Assembly: GCF_028826155.1 (NCBI RefSeq)
Contig: NZ_JAQGPN010000001.1
Coordinates: forward strand, 62,001-126,000
Direction: 5' to 3'
Source of the DNA: Mesorhizobium shangrilense
GTDB lineage: Bacteria > Pseudomonadota > Alphaproteobacteria > Rhizobiales > Rhizobiaceae
Length of the DNA stretch: 64,000 bases
Part shown: one piece after another, positions 7,722 through 16,322 of the stretch
How the letters are laid out: every line of letters begins with the position of its first letter
How positions within the stretch are numbered: the first letter of the stretch is position 1
Position numbers and translations under genes: made by a program
The notes under the pieces: model-generated
The model's input: the letters and a program-made list of their open reading frames with translations, nothing else
Told to the model about the DNA's origin: nothing
Databases searched by the model: none

Positions 7722-8675
7722 TTATCCCTTATTCTCGGGCGCCAGCGACGCCCTTGCGCAGAGATGCTCCAGGATCACGGATGCTCCGAGCAGAGCCGTC
7801 GTCTCGGTCGGATCGTAAGGCGGCGCCACCTCGACGACGTCCATCCCGACGATATTGACATTCGTCAGCGCCCGGATCGTGTCGATCGCCTCATGCGGCA
7901 GCAATCCGTCGACAACCGGCGTGCCCGTGCCCGGCGCAAAGGCGGGATCGATGCAGTCGATGTCGAAGGTGAGGTAGCAGGGCATCCCGTCCGTCACCCT
8001 CTCGATCTCGGCGACCAGCGCCGCGATCCCGTGCTGGCGCACCCACGGCCGATGCAGCACGATGATCGGGTCGTCGAGATCATAAAATGTGCGGATGCCG
8101 ACCTGGATCGACTTCGCCGGGTCGATCAGTCCCTCGTCCATGGCGAAGCGCACATACGAGCCGTGATCGAGGAAGGATGACTTCATCGTGTCGCGATGGG
8201 CGTCGAACTGGATCAGCGCCAGCGGGCCGTGCACCTCAGCATGCGCCTTGAGCAGCGGATAAGTGGTCAGGTGGTCGCCGCCGAGGCCGATCAACCTGGT
8301 GCCGGCCTTGAGCACGTGCAGGGCCTGCGCATAGGCGTTCTGCAGCATCTCCTGCGGCTGGCCCCGCTGGTAGAACACGTCGCCATAGTCGACCACGGCC
8401 AGCCGGTCGAACGGATCGAAGTTCCACGGCCACACCTCGCCCCACGAAAGCTGCGAGGTGGCGCGACGCAGCGCATCCGGCCCCAGCCGCGCGCCCGGCC
8501 GCCCGGAAGTCGACAGGTCGTAGGGGATGCCCATGATCGCATAGTCGACGCCGGCAAGGTCGCGGGTCTGCCGCCTGCGCATGAAGCTCCGCGCGCCGGA
8601 GAACGGCATCTCGACCTCGGTGCCGTAGAGCGAGTCGTGATCGAAGGCCTGGTCACCACGATGGATGCGCGACAT
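7722..8675 (-). CDS. speB: Agmatinase-type ureohydrolase
   Basis: A 317-residue manganese enzyme of the arginase/agmatinase superfamily, which hydrolyses a guanidino compound to urea plus an amine. All metal ligands are present: GGDH (132-135), DAHRD (158-162) and the DIDCID motif (238-243) followed by PAFAPGTGTP. The overall pattern (SGRPGARLGPDALR near 57-70) fits agmatinases, but guanidinobutyrase or other guanidine-cleaving members look alike, so the substrate is not certain. I prefer the ATG at 8673-8675, which follows a GGGGGGAG ribosome site, over a GTG one codon earlier. The racemase-arginase fusion follows after 1 nt, suggesting a shared pathway on arginine, agmatine or ornithine. 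Confidence 0.9.
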   Translation of the reverse strand: MSRIHRGDQAFDHDSLYGTEVEMPFSGARSFMRRRQTRDLAGVDYAIMGIPYDLSTSGRPGARLGPDALRRATSQLSWGEVWPWNFDPFDRLAVVDYGDVFYQRGQPQEMLQNAYAQALHVLKAGTRLIGLGGDHLTTYPLLKAHAEVHGPLALIQFDAHRDTMKSSFLDHGSYVRFAMDEGLIDPAKSIQVGIRTFYDLDDPIIVLHRPWVRQHGIAALVAEIERVTDGMPCYLTFDIDCIDPAFAPGTGTPVVDGLLPHEAIDTIRALTNVNIVGMDVVEVAPPYDPTETTALLGASVILEHLCARASLAPENKG

Positions 8676-8745
8676 CACTCCCCCCGACGTACCTCTCCTG
8701 CCGGTATGCTACACCACCTTAGCCGATCTTGGCGCCTGATGTCGC

Positions 8746-8775
8746 GCCGGTCTCCAGACCTACTGGGAGACCGGC
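8746..8775 (-). terminator. Hairpin overlapping the 3' end of the MATE gene
   Basis: GCCGGTCTCC (8746-8755) and GGAGACCGGC (8766-8775) form a perfect 10-bp stem with a 10-nt loop that includes the MATE stop codon. No clear U-tract follows, so this is a stem-loop that could end or protect the transcript rather than a textbook terminator. Confidence 0.45.
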
Positions 8776-10172
8776 CGATAGGCCGTGGACAGTCCAAGCC
8801 GGTTGCGCTGCAGCCAACGGTAGATCAGCAGCACCGAAACCACCGCCAACCCGGTGCAGAGCCCTATCCAGATGCCGTTGCCGTCGAAGCCAAACCAGAA
8901 GGCGAGCGCCACGCCGAGCACGAGCCCGATGCCCCAGTAGCCGATCGCGGCATAGATCATCGGCACGGTCGTGTCCTGCAGGCCACGCAGCATCCCGGCG
9001 GCCACGGCCTGGGCGCCGTCGGCCACCTGGAAGAGCGCTGCAAAGGCGAGGAAGGTCACCGCAAAGCCGATCACCGCCGTGTTCGCGGGATCATCGATGT
9101 CGATGAAGACGCCGATCAACAGCTTCGGCAGCGTGATCATCACAATGGCCATCAGAGCCATGAACGACACGCCCATCGCCAGGGCAGTCCAGCCGGCGCG
9201 GCTGATGCCCTCCGTGTCACGCGCGCCAAAAGCCAGCCCGACGCGCACGGTCGCTGCCTGGGCAAGGCCGAGCGGGATCATGAACGTCACCGAGGAGATC
9301 TGCAGCGCGATGGCGTGGGCGGCGAGTTGCGCGGCGCCGATCAAACCCATCAGGAGGGCGGCAGCGTTGAAGATCGTCACCTCGAAGGCCAGGATGCCCG
9401 AAATCGGCGCGCCAAGCTTGAGCAGCGCCCGGAAGCGCGGCCAGTCGGCCCGCCAGAAACGACCGAGCAGGTGGTAGCGGCGGAACTGCCTGTGGGTCAT
9501 GACCACGGCGACCATGCCGAAGAACATGATGAAGCTCGCGAAGCTGGTGGCGAGGCCGGAGCCGACGATGCCCAGCGCGGGAAAGCCGAGATTGCCGAAG
9601 ACCAGCACCCAGTTGCCAAGCGCGTTGAGGATGACGGCGAACGCCATGATCCCCAGCGCCCAGGCCGGCTTCTCCAGCGCCGAAATGAACGAGCGCAGCA
9701 CGATGTAGCCATAGAAAGGCAGCACCGCCCATTGCAGGCCGCGCACATAGGTGCCTGCCAGCTTGGCCAGCGGCGGCTCCTGCCCCATGGCGAGCAGCAC
9801 CGTCTCGGTGTTCCACAAAAGTATCCAGATCGGGATCACCGCCAGGACGGCCAGCCAGAGACCCTGCCGCACGGTGCGGCGCACGTCGCGCACCGAGTGC
9901 TTCTTGCGGCCGAGCTCCGCCGCCATCATCGGCTGCGTCGCGTAGACGAGGCCGAGGCCGAAGATCAGGGGCGCGAAGTACATGTTCGAACCCAAGGCGC
10001 CCGCCGCCAGCGAATCGGCGCCCAGCCGGCCAATGAACATGACGTCGGTGGCGGTCATCGCCGCCTGCGCGAGATTGGTGAGGATCATGGGCCATGCCAG
10101 CGCCAGCATCGCCCGGAATTCCTCACGCCACAGTTTTCCGGACGCTTGCGCGCCGGCCACGATCGCAGACAT
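8760..10172 (-). CDS. MATE-family multidrug/metabolite efflux transporter (NorM-like)
   Basis: About 470 residues with twelve predicted membrane helices. The MATE signatures are visible: WPMILTNLAQAAMTATDVMFIGRLG in the first helix region, with its internal repeat (LGAPISGILAFEVTIFNAAAL) in the second half. These transporters expel cationic drugs or metabolites in exchange for sodium or protons. I chose the ATG at 10170-10172 because GGAAAG lies 7-12 nt before it; a GTG 54 nt upstream is possible but poorly spaced. It stands alone, downstream of the LysR gene and separated from the ureohydrolase by about 85 nt with a hairpin. Confidence 0.92.
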   Translation of the reverse strand: MSAIVAGAQASGKLWREEFRAMLALAWPMILTNLAQAAMTATDVMFIGRLGADSLAAGALGSNMYFAPLIFGLGLVYATQPMMAAELGRKKHSVRDVRRTVRQGLWLAVLAVIPIWILLWNTETVLLAMGQEPPLAKLAGTYVRGLQWAVLPFYGYIVLRSFISALEKPAWALGIMAFAVILNALGNWVLVFGNLGFPALGIVGSGLATSFASFIMFFGMVAVVMTHRQFRRYHLLGRFWRADWPRFRALLKLGAPISGILAFEVTIFNAAALLMGLIGAAQLAAHAIALQISSVTFMIPLGLAQAATVRVGLAFGARDTEGISRAGWTALAMGVSFMALMAIVMITLPKLLIGVFIDIDDPANTAVIGFAVTFLAFAALFQVADGAQAVAAGMLRGLQDTTVPMIYAAIGYWGIGLVLGVALAFWFGFDGNGIWIGLCTGLAVVSVLLIYRWLQRNRLGLSTAYRPVSQ

Positions 10173-10372
10173 TTTCGTCTTTCCGCTCAAAAAAGCCGGA
10201 ACGTGATCCGGCGCAGCAATAGTCACGGCGACGGCTTCGGCACGTCGCGGAGCAGTGCCGTTTAGATGAGAATCGCCCTCCGTGGCAAGGCGTGACGGAG
10301 CGGAAACGTTGAGCCAGAACCTCTCGCCCCCCGGTTTCCCATGGCGTGACGCACGCCGCGCCGGCGCGGCCG

Positions 10373-11224
10373 TCAGGCTTCCACGGCCTCAGCCAACAGG
10401 GCGGCCAACTGTCGGATATGGTCCGCCGCGTCGGCGCGGTGGTGGATCGCGATCTCCATCATCCCCGCCTTCGGAAGACCGCTGTCAGGCGTCAGGACGC
10501 GATGGCCGGGCAGCGCCGTCCGCGCCGGCAGCAGACTGACCCCGAGCCCGTCGGCGACCGCGCTCTGGATGCTGGCGAGGCTGGAACTCGTGTAGGCCAG
10601 GCGCCACCGCCGCCCGATCGCGTCGAGGGCGCTGATCATGTCGGCCCGGTAGAGCCCGTTCGGCGGGAATGCGGCGAGCGGCAACGGGTCCATTTCGAAA
10701 GCAGGATGGTCGGCGCTGTCCAGCCAGCAGAGGGGCTCGGGCCAGCTCATCACGCCCACCGTCGCACCGGGCTTCTGCTTCACCATCACGAGATCCAGTT
10801 CGCCGGTGTCATACGCGCGCTGGAGGTCGCGGCTGAGTCCGCTCGTCACCTCCAGCTTCATGCCGCCATGGCTGCGCATGAACCTTGAGAGGAGCGGCGT
10901 CACACGCATCGACGCAAAATCCTCCGGCAGGCCCAGCCGCATCGCGGGTCGGACCGAGGCCCCGGACAGCGCTGCGGCAGCCTCGTCGTTCAGCATCAGC
11001 ATCCGCCGGGCGTAGCCGAGCAGCTGTTCGCCCGCCTCGGTTGGCCGGACGCCGCGCCGGCTGCGGTCGAGCAGGACCTGGCTGGCCGTCTCTTCGAGCC
11101 GCAGCACCTGTTGGCTGACGGTCGACTGCGTCGAATGAAGCGCCCTCGCGGCCGCCGTGAAGCTGCCCGTGTCGACGACGGCCAGGAATGCGCGCAGGAG
11201 ATGGAGACTGAACGTCGTATTCAT
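10373..11224 (-). CDS. LysR-family transcriptional regulator
   Basis: About 283 residues: an N-terminal winged helix-turn-helix (LLRAFLAVVDTGSFTAAARA, then STQSTVSQQVLRLEE) and a C-terminal periplasmic-binding-like effector domain. I chose the ATG before NTTFSLHLLRAF (11222-11224) as the usual LysR start; an upstream in-frame ATG at 11258-11260 would add twelve unlikely residues. It is divergent from the deaminase-MFS pair at 11441-13192 with about 216 bp between, the standard layout for a LysR protein controlling its neighbours. The effector is unknown. A perfect 16-bp palindrome lies just beyond its stop (10355-10370). Confidence 0.9.
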   Translation of the reverse strand: MNTTFSLHLLRAFLAVVDTGSFTAAARALHSTQSTVSQQVLRLEETASQVLLDRSRRGVRPTEAGEQLLGYARRMLMLNDEAAAALSGASVRPAMRLGLPEDFASMRVTPLLSRFMRSHGGMKLEVTSGLSRDLQRAYDTGELDLVMVKQKPGATVGVMSWPEPLCWLDSADHPAFEMDPLPLAAFPPNGLYRADMISALDAIGRRWRLAYTSSSLASIQSAVADGLGVSLLPARTALPGHRVLTPDSGLPKAGMMEIAIHHRADAADHIRQLAALLAEAVEA

Positions 11225-11440
11225 GTTCCGACTGGATAACATTGATACATTTAATTTCAAAATACTCTTCTCGAAGCGTATATGAGTGTCGTGCCTTCAC
11301 GACGCTACCGGGCGCGGGGGGCCCATCGCAGATTCAGGATTGTTCATCATGTTGGTTCCCCGTGCCTCGAGGCCGCCCACGGCTGGCCCGACCGGCTCCA
11401 CCGCAACACTCGTCCGCTCGACGGAAAGCGCAGGTGCGAG

Positions 11441-11917
11441 ATGAGCGGCTCGGATCGCTTCCTGGACGAAGCCATTGATCTCGCGCTCGACAACATCCGC
11501 CAGGGCGGCAGGCCCTTCGGCGCGGTTGTCGTCAAGGACGGCGTCGTGATCGCGCGAGCCGCGAACCGGATGCAGGCCGACAGCGACCCGACCGCTCATG
11601 CCGAGCTCCTGGCGCTGCGCGCCGCCGGAAAGGCGCTCGGCTCGCCCCGGCTCGACGGTTGCTCCGTCTATGCGAGCGGCCAGCCCTGCCCGATGTGCAT
11701 GGCCGCGATGCGCATGTCCGACATCGGCGATATCACGTTCGCCTACTCGGACGAACAGGCCGAGCCCTTCGGACTTTCCACCGCCGCCATCGCCGCCGAA
11801 CTGGCCAAGCCGTACGACCAACAGGCCGGCCTGTCGTTGAAGCACCAGCCGCAGGAGGTGACGGAAGACGGTCATCTCTACCGCATCTGGCAGCGCCAGG
11901 CGGGATCGGCCGACTAG
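11441..11917 (+). CDS. Guanine/cytosine-type nucleobase deaminase
   Basis: A 158-residue zinc enzyme of the cytidine/deoxycytidylate deaminase superfamily. The catalytic motif TAHAEL (His53, Glu55) and the zinc-binding PCPMCMAAM (82-90) are both intact, with the spacing seen in small guanine deaminases and cytosine or tRNA-adenosine deaminases. The start at 11441 follows CAGGTGCGAG; a longer reading frame upstream has no family similarity. It is followed after 6 nt by a CynX-like transporter, and both lie divergent from a LysR gene. That suggests a small uptake-plus-deamination unit for a purine, pyrimidine or related amino-heterocycle. Confidence 0.88.
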   Translation: MSGSDRFLDEAIDLALDNIRQGGRPFGAVVVKDGVVIARAANRMQADSDPTAHAELLALRAAGKALGSPRLDGCSVYASGQPCPMCMAAMRMSDIGDITFAYSDEQAEPFGLSTAAIAAELAKPYDQQAGLSLKHQPQEVTEDGHLYRIWQRQAGSAD

Positions 11918-11923
11918 CTCCCG

Positions 11924-13192
11924 ATGTCGCACACGGATCGTCCGGCGCCCGGCCGGCAGTGGACCTTGCTTGCCCTGATCGTCCTGATCGGGCTCAACCT
12001 GCGACCCTTCCTCACCGGGCCGGGTCCGCTGCTGTCCCTCATCGAAGCCGACACCGGCATGGGCTTTCGCGGGCTGGCCATGCTGACACTTTTGCCCATG
12101 CTGCTGATGGGCGTCGGTGCATTCTTCGCCCCCGGCATCCAAGCCGCGGTCGGGACGCGTCGCGCCTTGCTCGCCGCCCTGCTCGTCCTGGCGCTGGGTT
12201 CATTGCTGCGCCTCGTCGTTCCAGGGGGCGTGACCCTGGTGATGACCGCAGCGCTGTGCGGCGCAGGTGTGGCGGTGATCCAGGCCGCGGTCCCCGGCAT
12301 CATCAAGGCGCATTTTGCCGGAAGCGTATCGGGGGTCACCGGTCTCTATTCGGCGATGCTGATGGCGGGCGGTGCGCTGGGTGCGCGCCTGTCGCCGCTT
12401 CTTGCCGGCCAGAACGGCGACTGGCGCGCCGGCCTGGCATGGCTTGCCGTCCCAGCAGCGGTCGCGCTCGTCGCCGCATTCTCCGCGCTTGCCAATTCCG
12501 CCGCGACGGCGCCCGACCGGTTACTGGCCGTGCGTCTTCTGCGCCGCCCGCGCACCTGGACTCTGATGGTAGCGTTCGGCCTGGTCAATGGCGGCTACTC
12601 GTCGATGGTCGCCTGGCTGGCGCCCTACTACCAGGCGCGCGGCTGGAACCCCGCCGAAAGCGGCAGCCTGGTCGCGGTGATGGCCGTCTCCCAGGCGATG
12701 TCCGCCATCGCCATGCCCCTCATCGCAGGTCGCGGCATCGACCGGCGTCCGTGGCTCCTGCTGACGCTCGCCATGCAGGCGACCGGCTTTCTGGGCCTCG
12801 CATTTGTCCCCAACGCAGCCCCCATGTTCTGGGTCGCCATCTGCGGCGCAGGGCTCGGCGGCGGCTTCGCGCTGGCTATGGTGACGGCGCTAGACCACCT
12901 TGCGCGGCCGGAACAGGCGGGGGCGCTTGCAGCGCTGATGCAGGGCGGGGGCTTCGTGATCGCAGCAACCGCGCCGCTGGCGACGGCCCTGCTGCAAGGA
13001 TGGAGCGGCAGCTTTGCCACCGGATGGATCATGCACCTGGCCTGGGTCGCCGTGACCGTCGCGCTCTACATGCGCTTCGATCCGGCAGGTTATGCGAGGG
13101 TCATGGGCGTTCCGGCGACGTCCGGCGCAATCGCCTCGATTCCTGCTGCTGTTGGCGAACTGCGCGCCAGCGCACCGCCCGCTGGCTCCTGA
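11924..13192 (+). CDS. MFS transporter, CynX/NimT family
   Basis: 422 residues with about twelve membrane helices. The N-terminal helix sequence IVLIGLNLRPFLTGPGPLL is the hallmark of the CynX/NimT branch (cyanate and 2-nitroimidazole transporter relatives). It begins 6 nt after the deaminase stop, so the two are co-transcribed; the likely cargo is the deaminase substrate or product. It ends 8 bp before the convergent FGGY kinase gene, leaving no room for a separate terminator. Confidence 0.9.
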   Translation: MSHTDRPAPGRQWTLLALIVLIGLNLRPFLTGPGPLLSLIEADTGMGFRGLAMLTLLPMLLMGVGAFFAPGIQAAVGTRRALLAALLVLALGSLLRLVVPGGVTLVMTAALCGAGVAVIQAAVPGIIKAHFAGSVSGVTGLYSAMLMAGGALGARLSPLLAGQNGDWRAGLAWLAVPAAVALVAAFSALANSAATAPDRLLAVRLLRRPRTWTLMVAFGLVNGGYSSMVAWLAPYYQARGWNPAESGSLVAVMAVSQAMSAIAMPLIAGRGIDRRPWLLLTLAMQATGFLGLAFVPNAAPMFWVAICGAGLGGGFALAMVTALDHLARPEQAGALAALMQGGGFVIAATAPLATALLQGWSGSFATGWIMHLAWVAVTVALYMRFDPAGYARVMGVPATSGAIASIPAAVGELRASAPPAGS

Positions 13193-13200
13193 TCCGGCCT

Positions 13201-14778
13201 CTAAGCCAGCGCCCTCGACAAGTCGTCCAGCTCCTTCCTCTGGCGGAGCATCTCGAGGAAGATCCGGTAGTCCCGATCGTAGTCCGCTCCCCGTATGGCG
13301 GGGCGCGGATGCCCGGTTCGACCCATGGCGCTGGCGGCGCCGGCGAGGTTTTCGTGGAGGCCGGCCGCCGTCGCGGCCGCCATCGCCGTGCCCAGCAACA
13401 CCGCATCCTCCGACCCCGGCTCGACGATCCGGCAGCCGGTCGCGTCCGCATAGAGCTCCATCAGCAGCGGGTTCCTGAGATGGCCGCCCGCGACATGCAG
13501 CGTGTCGATCGGCCGCCCGCCGGCCCGCAGCGTCTCGACGATGTGGCGTACGCCGAGCGCGATCGCAACGCAGCTCCGCCAGTATAGCCGGCAAAGCCCG
13601 TCGAAGGAGGCGTCGAGCGCAAGGCCGCTGACGACGCCGAGCGCATGCGGATCGCCGAGCGGCGCCCGGTTGCCGTGGAAATCCGGAAGCACGTGCAGGC
13701 GTGCCGCAAAGTCGCGACCCTCGATCGACCGCAGTTCGCCGATGCGCCCGGCGATGCGTTCGTGCATGGCGAGCCCCGGCTTCTCTCCGTGCAGGAGGAT
13801 GACATGGTCGAGCAGCGCACCGGTGGCCGACTGCCCGGCCTCGCTCATCCACCGGCGCTGTAGGGCGGCGTCGCGAAACGGTCCCCAGACCGACGGAAGA
13901 TGCAGCGGCGCGTCCGAGGCGAACATCACGCAACTCGACGTGCCGGCGATGAGCGCCGCCTCGCTTGCCAGCCTCTCGGCCGGCAGCGCGCCAAGTGCGC
14001 CGAGCGCCCCGGCATAGGCGTCGACCAGGCCCGCGCCGACCCGGCACGCCGGCGACAGGCCGAGCGCGGCGGCGGCTTCCGGCGAAAGCGCGCCGAGATC
14101 CGAACCGATCGCGGTCGCGACGGCAGGCAGACCGGCACGAACGAGCATGTCCGAAAGGCCGACCGCATTGAGGAAGGCATAGGGCCATGGTTCCTTCTCG
14201 TCCGGCAGATAGCCCCACTTGCAGGCGAGCGTGCCTTGCGAACGCGCATTGGAGCCGCTGGCTCGCCAGGTCAGGAAGTCGGCAAGGTCGAGGATGGGAC
14301 CTGCCGCCGACCAGCTTTCCGGCAGCCGTCGCTTGAGCCACATCAGCTTCGGCGTCTGCATCTCGGGCGACATGACGCCGCCGGCCTTGGCCAGCACGGG
14401 GTGGCCGGTCGCGGTGCACTCGTCGGCCTCTGCAAGGGCGCGATGGTCGAACCAGGCGATCGTGTCCCAGCGGCTCCCGCCGTCCCGCGACACCGGAACC
14501 TGCGATCCGTCGCGGGCCCGCACCACCAGCGAACACGTTGCGTCAAAGGAGATGCCGCGAACGGCCTCCGGAGCGACGCCGGCCTCCTCGCGCGCGGCCT
14601 TCACCGCGGCGCAGACCGCCTCCCAGATGTCTTCGGAATCGTGCTCGGCCTGCCCGGGCGCGCCACGCCGCAGGGCGATCGGACGGTCAGCGCGTCCAAG
14701 GAGGACGCCCTCGGCGGTGAAGATGCCAGCACGTGCGCTGCCCGTGCCGACATCGACAGCGCAGACCACTTGCTGCAT
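13201..14778 (-). CDS. FGGY-family carbohydrate kinase (ribulokinase/xylulokinase-like)
   Basis: 525 residues. The N-terminal ATPase fold starts with VDVGTGSARAG (8-18), followed by GISFDATCS. The C-terminal half carries DTLHVAGGHLRNPL and GSEDAVLLGTAM, typical FGGY nucleotide-binding segments. The GGVMSPEMQTPKLMWLKR region resembles D-ribulokinase/ribitol-type members more than classic XylB. It is the last gene of the polyol operon and would phosphorylate the ketose made by the mannitol/sorbitol/arabitol dehydrogenases. Its ATG (14776-14778) overlaps the HAD stop by one base. The same frame is open far upstream, but that part is antisense shadow. Confidence 0.88.
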   Translation of the reverse strand: MQQVVCAVDVGTGSARAGIFTAEGVLLGRADRPIALRRGAPGQAEHDSEDIWEAVCAAVKAAREEAGVAPEAVRGISFDATCSLVVRARDGSQVPVSRDGGSRWDTIAWFDHRALAEADECTATGHPVLAKAGGVMSPEMQTPKLMWLKRRLPESWSAAGPILDLADFLTWRASGSNARSQGTLACKWGYLPDEKEPWPYAFLNAVGLSDMLVRAGLPAVATAIGSDLGALSPEAAAALGLSPACRVGAGLVDAYAGALGALGALPAERLASEAALIAGTSSCVMFASDAPLHLPSVWGPFRDAALQRRWMSEAGQSATGALLDHVILLHGEKPGLAMHERIAGRIGELRSIEGRDFAARLHVLPDFHGNRAPLGDPHALGVVSGLALDASFDGLCRLYWRSCVAIALGVRHIVETLRAGGRPIDTLHVAGGHLRNPLLMELYADATGCRIVEPGSEDAVLLGTAMAAATAAGLHENLAGAASAMGRTGHPRPAIRGADYDRDYRIFLEMLRQRKELDDLSRALA

Positions 14779-15455
14779 CAGCGGCCTTCTCGTGCCGGCA
14801 GGGCGGCGATCAGTTCGGGCAGGCGCCGCACGTCGCTCAGCATGAAGTCCGGACCGAGCGCTTCCAGCCGCTCCGCGAAACCGGGATAGCGAGCATGCGA
14901 GCCCCCGCTGAAGCCGACGACGCGCATGCCGGCGCTTCTCGCCGCCAGGATTCCGGCGGGGCTGTCCTCGACGACAAGGCAATCCTCCGGCGCGGCGCCC
15001 ATCTGCTCGGCTGCGTAGAGGAAGAGGTCGGGCGATGGCTTGCCGCGCTTCACCATGGTGGCACTGTATATGTGCGGTTCGAGCAGCGCCAGCAGCCCGG
15101 TGACCCGCAGGGACAGGCGGATGCGGTCCGGCTGGCTGGACGACGCCACGCAGCGCGCGCCCCCGATCCGCTCCAGCGTCTCGCGTATCCCGGGGATGGG
15201 CTTCAGCTCCGCCTCGAAGCGATGGAAGAGTTCGTCGCGCAGCGCGTGCATCTCTTCCTCGGGCAGCACCAGCCCATAGTCCGAGCGCAGCGTGTCGAGG
15301 ATCGTCGCCATGCTGCGTCCGAGGAAGCGTTCGTAGGCGTCCTCCTCGCCGATCATGACGCCGTTGCGGGCGAGGCCGTCGCGCAGTACCGCGATCGAGA
15401 TGACCTCGCTGTCGACCAGCACCCCGTCGCAGTCGAAGATGACGAGTCCGGGCAT
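14778..15455 (-). CDS. HAD-superfamily sugar phosphatase/phosphoglucomutase-like hydrolase
   Basis: 225 residues. The nucleophile motif DCDGVLVDSE is at 8-17, followed by a four-helix cap. Motif II is ASSSQ, the lysine is in KRGKPSPDLF, and the acidic motif is EDSPAGILAA. This is the subclass of beta-phosphoglucomutase and small sugar phosphatases. The ATG at 15453-15455 is the first start consistent with the fold. The gene lies 8 nt after the SDR and overlaps the kinase start by 1 nt, so it belongs to the polyol operon, perhaps clearing or isomerising a sugar phosphate. Confidence 0.9.
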   Translation of the reverse strand: MPGLVIFDCDGVLVDSEVISIAVLRDGLARNGVMIGEEDAYERFLGRSMATILDTLRSDYGLVLPEEEMHALRDELFHRFEAELKPIPGIRETLERIGGARCVASSSQPDRIRLSLRVTGLLALLEPHIYSATMVKRGKPSPDLFLYAAEQMGAAPEDCLVVEDSPAGILAARSAGMRVVGFSGGSHARYPGFAERLEALGPDFMLSDVRRLPELIAALPAREGR

Positions 15456-15463
15456 CGCTGGCG

Positions 15464-16255
15464 TCACACCGTCCGCAGCATGCCGCCATCCACATGATAG
15501 GTGGAGCCGACGGAGTAGGACGCGCGGTCCGAGCATAGGAAGACGAAGAAGTTGGCCAGTTCCTCGACCGTGCCGAAGCGTTTTATCGGGGCATGCTCGT
15601 CGGCGACGGACTGCAGATAGGCCTGATAGTCGCCGCCGCTCTCGGCGGTGAGCTGCTTCGCCGTCTTCACCCAGTCGGGCGTCAGGATCAGGCCGGGATT
15701 GATCGTGTTGACGCGGATGTTGTCCTTGATCACCTCGGCGGCGAGGTTCTTCGAGAACATCAGCAGCGCCGCCTTGGTGACGTTGTAGATCGGCTCGTAC
15801 CAGAGCGGCTGCACCGCGCAGATCGAAGCGTTGTGCAGGATCGCGCCGCCGCCTCGCGCCTTCATCATCGGCACGAAGCCGCGAGCGAGCCGCACCGCCG
15901 CCATGACGTGAAGTTCCCAATAGGCCTGCCACTTGTCGTCGGGCGCCTCCATGATGGTCTCGTTCGAGCCCGTGCCGGCATTGTTGACGAGGATGTCCGC
16001 TCCGCCGAACTCCTTGCGGGCGGCGGCGACCAGCGATTCGGCGCCCTCGATCGTCGCGACATCGCAGGCGACGGGAACCGCTCGAACGCCGTGCTCCCGG
16101 GCGATGCGGCGAGCCTCGTCCTGCAGCCGCTCCGCCCCCCGCGCAGCCATGACGACATGCGCGCCCTCGCGTGCAAACGCTTCCGCCACGCCGAGCCCGA
16201 TGCCGACGCTGGCGCCCGTGATCGCGGCCACCTTGCCGCCCAGCCCGAGATCCAT
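15464..16255 (-). CDS. SDR-family polyol/sugar dehydrogenase
   Basis: 263 residues with the classical short-chain dehydrogenase pattern: the NAD-binding TGASVGIG (14-21), NNAG near residue 90, a catalytic Ser in HNASICAV, and YNVTK as the YxxxK pair. The C-terminal GSTYHVDGG is typical. In related rhizobial and Rhodobacter polyol operons an SDR (SmoS, sorbitol dehydrogenase) occupies this position between mtlK and the kinase, which suggests oxidation of sorbitol, galactitol or arabitol. That substrate assignment is inference from context. It is followed after 8 nt by the HAD gene. Confidence 0.9.
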   Translation of the reverse strand: MDLGLGGKVAAITGASVGIGLGVAEAFAREGAHVVMAARGAERLQDEARRIAREHGVRAVPVACDVATIEGAESLVAAARKEFGGADILVNNAGTGSNETIMEAPDDKWQAYWELHVMAAVRLARGFVPMMKARGGGAILHNASICAVQPLWYEPIYNVTKAALLMFSKNLAAEVIKDNIRVNTINPGLILTPDWVKTAKQLTAESGGDYQAYLQSVADEHAPIKRFGTVEELANFFVFLCSDRASYSVGSTYHVDGGMLRTV

Positions 16256-16322
16256 GCTCTCCTCCGCTCCTCCGATGGCGCGACGCTATCGCAGCGGCAC
16301 AGCCTGCGGAAGCCTTCCGTTC

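Noticed and set aside
8196..10265. A 689-codon open frame on the plus strand, antisense to the ureohydrolase and MATE genes
   Set aside because: Its translation is rich in Arg, His, Gly and Gln with no domain, while the opposite strand encodes two well-conserved proteins. Long antisense frames are expected in GC-rich DNA.
10355..10370. A perfect 16-bp GC palindrome after the LysR gene
   Set aside because: It has no loop and no U-tract, so it cannot fold as a normal terminator; in such GC-rich DNA it may be chance.
14779..15495. A 5' extension of the FGGY kinase frame
   Set aside because: The extra residues have no family similarity and are the shadow of the HAD gene; the kinase starts properly at 14778.
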